Of a stretch of DNA of 64,000 nt, positions 44,861-52,125 are shown one piece after another. This stretch comes from Ahrensia sp. (GTDB lineage: Bacteria; Pseudomonadota; Alphaproteobacteria; Rhizobiales; Rhizobiaceae). Each line of letters begins with the position of its first letter. The first letter of the stretch is position 1. Position numbers and translations under genes: made by a program. Location of the stretch: contig NZXU01000050.1 of the NCBI GenBank assembly GCA_002698425.1, forward strand, positions 1 through 64,000, in the 5' to 3' direction. The notes under the pieces were generated by a model. The model ran no database searches and was not told where the DNA came from. It was given only the letters and a program-made list of their open reading frames with translations.

Positions 44861-46209
44861 CACACCGCTCCCTTCAATTTCGCGATGCGGGCATTGACCG
44901 CGTTTCGAAAGGTCGCCTTGTCGACGTAGTAAGCCATGCGCGGCAGGTCGATATAGGCCATGCCGCCCGTTGCGCGGTCGAAGCCGGCCGCCTTTTCGGC
45001 GTGCAATTCCTTCGCCGCTTTCGTGCCGTCGCGCAGACCTTTGAGATAGCGGGTGACCATCTCGGCCTGCTCGTGCCTCCCCTGCCATCCGAGACCCGAC
45101 GCCTCAACCATTCCCATCAGGAAGACGTCGTCGCGCTCGGGGTGCATGCAGTTGAGGAAGAGATGCGGGGCGTCGCCCTTCCAGTTCAGCAGCGTCTTGT
45201 CGATGAAGGGATAGTGCAGCTTGTAGCCGGTGGCGGCGAGGACCATGTCGTATTCGCCGCTGGCCCCGTCCCTGAAATGCACGGTCTTGCCGTCGAAGCG
45301 CTCTATATCGGCGCGGATGCGGATATCACCATGACCGGCGTGGAACAGGATCAGCGAATTGACCACGGGATGGGATTCGTAAAGCCGGTAGTCCGGTTTC
45401 GGAAAGCCGTATTTCTGCGGATCGCCGACGAACCATTTCAGGATCATGCCGTCGACCTTGCGCTTCAGCCACATCGGCAGCTTGATCGCGCCGCCCATCG
45501 TGTCGGCCGGCTTGCCGAAGATGTATTTCGGCACGAAATAATAGCCGCGTCGCATCGAGAGGTCGCAGGAAACACCATGATGGATAGCATCGACCGCGAT
45601 GTCGCAGCCCGAATTTCCGGCGCCGATGATCAGGACGCGCTTGCCGTCGAACTGGCGCGGCGAGCGGTACTGGCTGGAGTGGATCATCTCGCCGGAAAAC
45701 TCGCCCTTGAAGGTCGGCATGTTCGGTTCGGACAGGGTGCCGTTGGCGATCAGCACGCCGGCGAAGACGTCCTCATGCGTTGCGCCGGACTTGTCCCGCC
45801 AGACGACGCGCCAGCCCTCGCCGCTGCCGCCAAGCGGTTCCGTGCTCAGGACTTCGGTCTCGAACAGGAAGTGCCTGCGCAGGTCGAAACGGTCGGCGAA
45901 GCGCCGGAAATAAGTCTTCAGCTCGCGATGCGACGGATATTCGGCGACGTCCTCGTCCATTGGGAAATCGGCGAATTCCGTCATCCGCTTAGAGGAGATG
46001 AGATGCGCCGTCTCGTACATGGTCGAGCGCGGACCGTCGATATCCCAGAGGCCGCCGACATCCGAATGCAGTTCGAAACCCTGGAACGGCACGTCCTGTT
46101 CGACAAGCGTCTTGGCCATGGCGAGCCCCATCGGGCCGGCGCCGATCAATGCGTAGCGTTCGCGGTTGCGGACACCGTCCCGCGGCGCCCGGCTTTCAGC
46201 CTGCGTCAT
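44860..46209 (-). CDS. flavin-containing monooxygenase (FMO type)
   Basis: A 449-residue class B flavin monooxygenase. The FAD motif is 'YALIGAGPMGLAMAKTLVE' (residues 19-37), the FMO fingerprint FxGxxxHxxxY lies at 171-181 (FSGEMIHSSQY), and the NADPH motif is 'VLIIGAGNSGCDIAVDAI' near 192. 'LAATGYKLHYPFID' is the C-terminal ATG-type motif. Such enzymes oxygenate soft nucleophiles or carry out Baeyer-Villiger oxidation. It is the first gene of the four-gene operon and faces a tetR gene across a palindromic operator. Substrate unknown. Confidence 0.9.
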   Translation of the reverse strand: MTQAESRAPRDGVRNRERYALIGAGPMGLAMAKTLVEQDVPFQGFELHSDVGGLWDIDGPRSTMYETAHLISSKRMTEFADFPMDEDVAEYPSHRELKTYFRRFADRFDLRRHFLFETEVLSTEPLGGSGEGWRVVWRDKSGATHEDVFAGVLIANGTLSEPNMPTFKGEFSGEMIHSSQYRSPRQFDGKRVLIIGAGNSGCDIAVDAIHHGVSCDLSMRRGYYFVPKYIFGKPADTMGGAIKLPMWLKRKVDGMILKWFVGDPQKYGFPKPDYRLYESHPVVNSLILFHAGHGDIRIRADIERFDGKTVHFRDGASGEYDMVLAATGYKLHYPFIDKTLLNWKGDAPHLFLNCMHPERDDVFLMGMVEASGLGWQGRHEQAEMVTRYLKGLRDGTKAAKELHAEKAAGFDRATGGMAYIDLPRMAYYVDKATFRNAVNARIAKLKGAV

Positions 46210-46250
46210 GTTTCCTCCCCGGACTTTCCCGTCCGCTCCTCACGCCACTA

Positions 46251-46266
46251 TTGAACGATCGTTAAA
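46251..46266. promoter_or_regulatory. TetR operator between the monooxygenase and tetR genes
   Basis: TTGAACGATCGTTAAA contains a perfect 10-bp palindrome AACGATCGTT (46254-46263) extended to 14 of 16 symmetrical positions. It lies 42 nt upstream of the monooxygenase start and 23 nt before the tetR start, ideal for a TetR dimer controlling both. Confidence 0.7.
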
Positions 46267-46288
46267 AATAACGCAAGCTGGATTTCAC

Positions 46289-46966
46289 ATGACCGAGACG
46301 GACATCGCCCCGCCAAAACGCAAACGCGCGCCTTCGAAACGCTCGCTGGAGACACGCGCGCGCATCCTCGACGCCGCGGAGCGGCTGTTCGCGCAGGGCG
46401 GGTTTGACGGGGCTTCGATGCGTGACATCGCCATGGCCGCGGACGTGCCGGTCGCTCTCGTGAACTTCCACGGGGGAGCAAAGGAAGCGCTGTTCGAAAC
46501 CGTCGTCGCGCGACGGGCCGAAACCCTGGCGCGGCACAGGATCGATGCCCTCGAAACCGCGAGAGCGAACGGCAATCCGCCCGAGCTGCGCACCGTGCTC
46601 GACTGCTTCATCCGCCCCTATCTCCATCTGGCGGCGACAGGCGGCGCGCAATGGACGGCCTATGCCCGGCTGATCGCACATGTCTCGGCGGATGAACGCT
46701 GGAGGCCGATCAGCGAGCGTTGTTTCGATCCGACCGTCGCGGTCTTCGTCGCGGAACTGGCCAATCAGCTCCCGGAAGCGGAGACCCGGCGGATCGCCGC
46801 CGCCTTCGTTTTCTCGATTTCGGCCATGTTGTCGCTGGCGACATCGCGCTGGCGCATCGAGGCGATGGCCGGCGGCCCAGGCGGTACGGCGCCCGGGCTC
46901 GATGAATGGAGCGATTTCCTGATCGATTTCTGCGAAGGCGGCTTTCGCGCCGCGCTGGCCGGCTGA
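46289..46966 (+). CDS. TetR/AcrR-family regulator
   Basis: A 225-residue repressor. The helix-turn-helix is 'RARILDAAERLFAQGGFDGASMRDIAMAADVPVALVNFHGG' at about residues 24-64. A basic N-terminal arm (PPKRKRAPSKRS) precedes it. The C-terminal ligand domain (LHLAATGGAQWTAYARLIAHVS, FVFSISAMLSLATS) resembles TetR proteins sensing hydrophobic ligands. It faces the FMO operon and probably represses it until its substrate appears. The ATG at 46289 is chosen; the frame is open further upstream through the operator, which is not credible. Confidence 0.9.
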   Translation: MTETDIAPPKRKRAPSKRSLETRARILDAAERLFAQGGFDGASMRDIAMAADVPVALVNFHGGAKEALFETVVARRAETLARHRIDALETARANGNPPELRTVLDCFIRPYLHLAATGGAQWTAYARLIAHVSADERWRPISERCFDPTVAVFVAELANQLPEAETRRIAAAFVFSISAMLSLATSRWRIEAMAGGPGGTAPGLDEWSDFLIDFCEGGFRAALAG

Positions 46967-46975
46967 GCGGGACGG

Positions 46976-47761
46976 TCAGGCCGTCTCGCTGTCGGCGGCG
47001 CGCCGGTCGGCCGCCAGGCGCGTGCTGATATCCGTGGCCGCCTCGCGCACACGCTCGCCGATCCGCTCCACGACATCCGGCACCGCGGACTGGTCGGCGA
47101 TCGTTATGCAGAACGTGCCGATCGGCGTCTTGCCGCCATCGAAGATTGGCGAGGCGATCCCGGTGACGCCCTTGGTCAGCTCGTCGACCGCAACGGCATA
47201 TCCGCGCCGGCGTATCCGCCGCAATTCGGACAGGACAGCGTCCATATCCGTACCCAGACCCACCGCGGCGAGTTCGGCCTGGTTGGCCTCTATAATCGGC
47301 TCGAGCTTCCGCTTGTTCAGGGCGGACATGATGGCGCGGGAGATCGCGCCGCGCAACAGCGGCAGGGGTCTTCCGCGCGGATAGTCGTTTTCGAGTTCGG
47401 GCGTCTGCGTTTCCGACGCGACCACAAGCAGCTTGTTGCCGTACCAGCGCACCAGCAACGCCGCGCAGGGCCAGGTGGCGGCGAACGCCTCCATATGCGA
47501 TTTGGCGTAGCGCAGCAGCGTATCGGACTTGCGCATCAGGAAGTCGAGCTCGACGACCCGGGGGCCAAGGGCAAAACCGCCCGACGGCATCGAGGTGACG
47601 AAGCCCGCCTCCTTCAAAATCTTCAAGTAGCGGTAAAGTGTTGGCCGGCTGTAGCCGAGCGCCTCCATCAATTCATCCGGCGTCCATTCGAGATGATCTT
47701 CGGTAAAGACATCGAGGAGCGCCAGGATGCGTTCGAGGCTGTTGAGTTTCGGCAAATGCAA
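46976..47761 (-). CDS. IclR-family regulator
   Basis: A 261-residue regulator. The winged helix spans the first 70 residues ('ERILALLDVF', 'WTPDELMEALGYSRPTLYRYLKILKEAGFVTS', 'GGFALGPRVVEL'). The C-terminal IclR effector domain includes 'PLPLLRGAISRAIMSALN', 'IRRRGYAVAVDELTKGVTGIASPIFDG' and 'GTFCITIADQSAVPDVVERIGERVREAA'. It is divergent from the isomerase/dehydrogenase pair, which it probably controls. It converges on the tetR gene with 9 nt between stops. Confidence 0.9.
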   Translation of the reverse strand: MHLPKLNSLERILALLDVFTEDHLEWTPDELMEALGYSRPTLYRYLKILKEAGFVTSMPSGGFALGPRVVELDFLMRKSDTLLRYAKSHMEAFAATWPCAALLVRWYGNKLLVVASETQTPELENDYPRGRPLPLLRGAISRAIMSALNKRKLEPIIEANQAELAAVGLGTDMDAVLSELRRIRRRGYAVAVDELTKGVTGIASPIFDGGKTPIGTFCITIADQSAVPDVVERIGERVREAATDISTRLAADRRAADSETA

Positions 47762-47894
47762 ATTCCTGTTTTTCGGCGCATCGCATGAACGATGCGGTTC
47801 GGCAAGTATCGCGTCATATCGGAGACCTCAATTCGACGAAGCGACGACCCCCGGCACGCGCGCTTTTTGTCCTTTCTACACGGACATCCCCCGG

Positions 47895-47949
47895 TTGACA
47901 CCGTCTCGCCCGCCCGCTTGTATGGTAGTGTCTAATCGTTTTAAGCGAT
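47895..47949 (+). promoter_or_regulatory. promoter/operator region of the isomerase-dehydrogenase pair
   Basis: A perfect -35 hexamer TTGACA lies at 47895-47900. A weak -10 (TTGTAT at 47918-47923) follows at 17 nt. The decamer GTATGGTAGT (47920-47929) is identical to one in the hexuronate divergent promoter at 13041-13050. An imperfect palindrome ATCGTTTTAAGCGAT (47935-47949) is a candidate IclR site. The remaining gap from 47762 to 48016 shows no gene. Confidence 0.5.
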
Positions 47950-48016
47950 AGCCGTTTCATTCGGGCCAAGTCCCTTGATCCCGATTTATCGGCGGAAATA
48001 TCGGAGGAAACCGACG

Positions 48017-49072
48017 ATGAAAACGATCAAGGGTCCGGCCCTGTTCCTGGCTCAGTTCGCCAGCGACGACGCGCCTTTCAATTCATGGGATGCGATCACG
48101 AAATGGGCCGCGGACTGCGGCTATATCGGCGTGCAGGTGCCCAGCTGGGACAAGAGGCTGATCGACCTCGACAAGGCCGCCACCTCGAAGGACTATTGCG
48201 ACGCGTTCAAGGGCGTTGCCGCCGACAACGGGATCGCGGTCACCGAGCTCTCGACCCACCTTCAAGGCCAGCTCGTCGCGGTGCATCCGGCCTATGACAT
48301 CGCGTTTGACGGTTTCGCGGACGCGAGCGTGCGCGGCAACCCGGCTGCGCGGCAGGCATGGGCGGTGGACCAGGTGACAAAGGCTCTCACCGCTTCGCGG
48401 AACATGGGCATCGGCGCCATGGCCAGCTTTTCCGGGGCGCTTGCATGGCCCTATCTCTATCCCTGGCCGCAGCGGCCGGCTGGGCTGGTCGAGACCGCCT
48501 TCGACGAACTCGCCGCGCGCTGGCGGCCGATCCTCGACCATGCCGAGGAATGCGGCGTCGACATCTGCTACGAGATTCACCCCGGCGAAGACCTGCATGA
48601 CGGCGTCACCTTCGAGATGTTCCTCGAAAGGCTGGGCGGCCATGCCCGCTGCAAGATGCTCTACGATCCGTCGCATTACGTGCTGCAATGCCTCGACTAT
48701 CTCGACCATATTGACATCTATCACGAGCGTATCGGGATGTTTCACGTCAAGGACGCCGAGTTCAATCCGACCGGCCGGCAGGGTGTCTATTCCGGCTACC
48801 AGAACTGGGTCGACCGGGCGGGAAGATTTCGGTCTCCGGGAGACGGACAGGTCGATTTCAAGGGCATTTTCTCTAAGCTGACGGCGCATGACTTCGACGG
48901 CTGGGCCGTGGTCGAGTGGGAATGCTGCCTCAAGCATCCGGAAGACGGCGCGCGCGAAGGCGCGAAATTCGTCCGCGATCACATCATTCGCGTGACCGAG
49001 AAGGCCTTCGACGATTTTGCCGATTCCGGCGCGGATGACGCCGCCAACCGCCGCATGCTCGGCATTTCCTGA
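48017..49072 (+). CDS. sugar phosphate isomerase/epimerase (AP-endonuclease-2 TIM barrel)
   Basis: A 351-residue TIM-barrel protein of the xylose-isomerase-like/IolE-IolI family. Metal-binding positions are visible in 'DICYEIHPGEDLHDG' (Glu), 'CKMLYDPSHYVLQ' (Asp, His), 'GMFHVKDAEF' (His, Asp) and 'WAVVEWECC' (Glu). It most likely isomerises a sugar or keto-inositol in a catabolic pathway with the adjacent dehydrogenase; the substrate cannot be read from sequence. GGAGG lies 9 nt before ATG 48017 (MKTIKGPALFLAQF), so the upstream in-frame ATG at 47975 was rejected. The next gene starts 19 nt after its stop. Confidence 0.85.
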   Translation: MKTIKGPALFLAQFASDDAPFNSWDAITKWAADCGYIGVQVPSWDKRLIDLDKAATSKDYCDAFKGVAADNGIAVTELSTHLQGQLVAVHPAYDIAFDGFADASVRGNPAARQAWAVDQVTKALTASRNMGIGAMASFSGALAWPYLYPWPQRPAGLVETAFDELAARWRPILDHAEECGVDICYEIHPGEDLHDGVTFEMFLERLGGHARCKMLYDPSHYVLQCLDYLDHIDIYHERIGMFHVKDAEFNPTGRQGVYSGYQNWVDRAGRFRSPGDGQVDFKGIFSKLTAHDFDGWAVVEWECCLKHPEDGAREGAKFVRDHIIRVTEKAFDDFADSGADDAANRRMLGIS

Positions 49073-49091
49073 CGGACGGGAGTACGACACC

Positions 49092-50252
49092 ATGACCCAT
49101 CGCATTCGCCTCGGCATGGTCGGCGGAGGGCGCGACGCCTTTATCGGCGCCGTACACCGCTTTGCCGCGCGGCTGGACGATCATTACGAATTGGTCGCCG
49201 GCGCCTTTTCCTCGACGCCCGAGAAATCGAAGGCATCGGCCGCTGATCTCGGCGTCGCGGCGGACCGCGCCTATGGCGACTATATGGAGATGGCCAAGCG
49301 CGAAGCGCGGCTGAAAAACGGCATCGAGGCGGTCGCCATCGTGACGCCGAACCACATGCATTATCCGGTTGCCCGTGAATTCCTGAAACGGGGCATCCAT
49401 GTCATCTGCGACAAGCCCCTGACCGCGACGCTGGCGGATGCGCGCAAATTCGCCAAGGCCGCAGAGTCCTCCGACGCGCTGTTCATGCTGACGCATAATT
49501 ACACCGGCTATCCGATGATCCGGCAGGCGCGCGAGATGGTCGCAAAAGGGGAGCTTGGCGACATTCGCCTCGTCCAGGTCGAATATGCGCAGGACTGGCT
49601 GTCGGATAATGTGGAGGACACCGGCAACAAGCAGGCGGGATGGCGGACCGATCCCGAACGCTCTGGCGCGGGCGGGTCGACCGGCGATATCGGGACGCAT
49701 GCGTTCAATCTGGCAAGCTTCGTTTCCGGCCTGAAACTGGAACAGCTCTGCGCCGATCTCGACAGTTTCGTCGAGGGCCGGCGCGTCGACGACAATGGTC
49801 ACGTGCTGATGCGCTACGAGGGCGGGGCGAAGGGCATGTTGTGGTGCAGCCAGGTCGCCCCCGGCAATGAAAACGCCCTTCGGTTGCGCGTCTACGGCAC
49901 GAAGGGCGGGCTTGAGTGGGCGCAGGAGGATCCGAACTATCTGTGGTTCACCCCGCTCGGCGAACCGAAGCGTCTCCTGACCCGCAACGGCGCCGGAGCA
50001 ACAGCGGTCGGGCAGCGCGTCAGCCGTGTCCCGGGCGGACATCCGGAGGGCTATCTCGAAGGTTTCGCTAACCTCTATTCCGAAGCGGCCCGGGCGATCA
50101 TCGCGAGGCGTGACGGGGAGCCGGTTCCCGGCGACGTGATCTATCCCGGCATCCTCGACGGTCTGGAAGGCGTCGCATTCGTTGCGGCCTGCGTCGATTC
50201 CTCGAAGCGCGGCGGCCGATGGGTGGATTTCGAAAATTACGCGAAACCGTAA
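49092..50252 (+). CDS. Gfo/Idh/MocA family oxidoreductase
   Basis: A 386-residue NAD(P)-dependent dehydrogenase. The Rossmann part begins 'IRLGMVGGGRDAFIGAVHR'; 'AIVTPNHMHYPVAREFL' and 'HVICDKPLTATLADAR' hold the family DKP/EKP lysine. 'SGAGGSTGDIGTHAFNLASF' carries the catalytic Asp and His of the C-terminal domain. The family oxidises sugars or inositols such as myo-inositol, glucose or 1,5-anhydrofructose. With the TIM-barrel isomerase it forms a two-gene operon under a divergent IclR. The start ATG 49092 follows GGGAG. Confidence 0.88.
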   Translation: MTHRIRLGMVGGGRDAFIGAVHRFAARLDDHYELVAGAFSSTPEKSKASAADLGVAADRAYGDYMEMAKREARLKNGIEAVAIVTPNHMHYPVAREFLKRGIHVICDKPLTATLADARKFAKAAESSDALFMLTHNYTGYPMIRQAREMVAKGELGDIRLVQVEYAQDWLSDNVEDTGNKQAGWRTDPERSGAGGSTGDIGTHAFNLASFVSGLKLEQLCADLDSFVEGRRVDDNGHVLMRYEGGAKGMLWCSQVAPGNENALRLRVYGTKGGLEWAQEDPNYLWFTPLGEPKRLLTRNGAGATAVGQRVSRVPGGHPEGYLEGFANLYSEAARAIIARRDGEPVPGDVIYPGILDGLEGVAFVAACVDSSKRGGRWVDFENYAKP

Positions 50253-50257
50253 GCCGG

Positions 50258-51976
50258 CTACAGGGTGAGAACGCTCGCAAGCGTTCTCTCGTATTTCCGC
50301 ACGAGTTCCTCATCCGAGAAAACCCTTACCATTTCGGCGAGGGGCTGCTCCATCTGCTCGCCAAACGTCTCCCGGTAGCCGGAGATGTAGCGCAGACTAT
50401 CCCGCTCGTCTCCAAGCGCGACAGAAGCCGCCAGCGCCTGCAAATAGCCCCGGCTGTCCCCGGCCGCGATGATCTTCTCCGCAATGCGCAGCGATTCCTC
50501 GAAATCGTCGCGCCGGAATGCATCGACGGCGAGCGGCACATACATCCATCCGGGCGGAGATGGGCTGAGTTCGATACCCTGTTGAACCAGTTCCACGCCT
50601 CGCTCCCATTCCCCGAGCCGGATGAAATACGTGCCGTAATGCACGTAGAAATCCGGCTTTGACGGATTAAGGGTGAGTGCGCGCTCGAAGCTCTCGCGCG
50701 CGGCATCCAATTCGCCCATGGCCGAATAGGCCATGGCGACATATTCATGAGCACTGGCATTCGCGGGATCGAGCTCGACCGCGTGCCGGGCGGCCTCGAG
50801 GGATTCAGCCAGGATTTCCGCCGGGTTGCTCTCATCGTGCCGCACCCAGTCCAGATATCTCGTGAGCGACCAGACCGCCCAGACCATGCTGTCCCGGCTA
50901 CCACGCGCCATCAGGTCTCCGAGGCACTGGCGCACGTTCTTCTCACGCTCCGGACTGTAACGCCGCCCGAGATCATAGAATTTGACGATGCATTCGTATT
51001 CGGATGTCTTCGCATTGCCGAGTTCGCTGCGGCGTTTTTCCAACCTCCGGACAGCATCGTTCTGTACGATGCCGGAAATACCGGCCAGACGCGGCGCGAT
51101 TGCGCGAACGGTCGTCAGCAGGAGCTCCTGATATTCCGCGTCGTTACGCGGAATATGGAGCGTCTCCTTCCAGAGGATCGACCCGCCATCGGTTTTGAGG
51201 ACAGCGATCTCCACCAGGTCGGCCGCACCGGAATTGGTGAAGCGCCCGGTCACGCGAAAATCGGATTTCTTTACAGCCGGGTCGCGCCCGTCCGACACCG
51301 GCATGTTGCGAACCCGCACACTGCGAAACTGGGAGAGATCGAGGACAAGCTGCTGCCGGATGCCTTCCAGCAAACCTTTCATATCGGGATCCGGGCCTCC
51401 ATCGAAGGGCAGGACCTCGATAATCGGAAAGGTGATTTCCGCGTCGGCGACATTCGCCGTACCATCAGGGGCGGTATCACTTCCGCCGCTCATCGGGGAA
51501 AGCAAATAGGCAATCGTGCCTGCGGCAACCAGCATGACCGCGACAAGCGAGGACACGGCGAGCGGGCTTGCCCGAAAACGCGGGGCTTCCGGCACCGATT
51601 TCTCGTCGCCGTGCGCCGTGCTCCGCGCCGGTTGCAGACGCGTAAATTCCGGCCTGTAACTTCCCTTCGGGATGGAAATGCGGACCGGATCCGCCTTGCC
51701 CGGGCCGTCGTAATAATCCGTCAGGACGGTGCGCAGTCGGCCGGCAAACACGCGCACGACGGGATCGGACTGCGGATCGAAAGAGTCTGGCCGGTCCAGC
51801 GCATTCACGGCTATGGAATAGGCGCTTATCCCCTCGCCGCGGCCTTCCATCTCCTCGACGACGACATAGTGGAGGAAAGCTTCCAATTTGGGCGAAGAGC
51901 TGAGGAGCCCGGCCGTCTGGATACGCCCGAGTGCCTCGCGTGCGTCGAGCACATCATTGTCGTCAATTCGCTCCAT
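50258..51976 (-). CDS. membrane-anchored TolB-like/TPR protein
   Basis: A 572-residue protein in four parts. Residues 5-110 are a domain common in acidobacterial and alphaproteobacterial signal/TPR proteins ('SSPKLEAFLHYVVVEEMEGRG', 'DRPDSFDPQSDPVVRVFAGRLR', 'PVRISIPKGSYRPEF'), possibly a winged-helix type. One membrane segment lies at about 138-159. A TolB-N-like domain follows (IIEVLPFDGGPDPDMKGLLEGIRQQLVLDLSQF). The C-terminal 200 residues are TPR-like repeats (ANASAHEYVAMAYSAMGELDAARESFERAL). Role unknown; a sensor or scaffold is likely. The start ATG 51976 (MERIDDND) was chosen over an open extension to 52072. Confidence 0.75.
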   Translation of the reverse strand: MERIDDNDVLDAREALGRIQTAGLLSSSPKLEAFLHYVVVEEMEGRGEGISAYSIAVNALDRPDSFDPQSDPVVRVFAGRLRTVLTDYYDGPGKADPVRISIPKGSYRPEFTRLQPARSTAHGDEKSVPEAPRFRASPLAVSSLVAVMLVAAGTIAYLLSPMSGGSDTAPDGTANVADAEITFPIIEVLPFDGGPDPDMKGLLEGIRQQLVLDLSQFRSVRVRNMPVSDGRDPAVKKSDFRVTGRFTNSGAADLVEIAVLKTDGGSILWKETLHIPRNDAEYQELLLTTVRAIAPRLAGISGIVQNDAVRRLEKRRSELGNAKTSEYECIVKFYDLGRRYSPEREKNVRQCLGDLMARGSRDSMVWAVWSLTRYLDWVRHDESNPAEILAESLEAARHAVELDPANASAHEYVAMAYSAMGELDAARESFERALTLNPSKPDFYVHYGTYFIRLGEWERGVELVQQGIELSPSPPGWMYVPLAVDAFRRDDFEESLRIAEKIIAAGDSRGYLQALAASVALGDERDSLRYISGYRETFGEQMEQPLAEMVRVFSDEELVRKYERTLASVLTL

Positions 51977-52125
51977 GGCGCGAGCGAACCACCCTTCTGC
52001 AGTCAAAACGGTCTGTCGGGGTCGCCTTCGCGCATATCCCGCTTGCGCACATAAGCGAGCCGCGCCGACCAATGCAAGCGGTCGCGCGCAACCCGCACCT
52101 GTAAGTCACGACTTACAGGTGAAGC

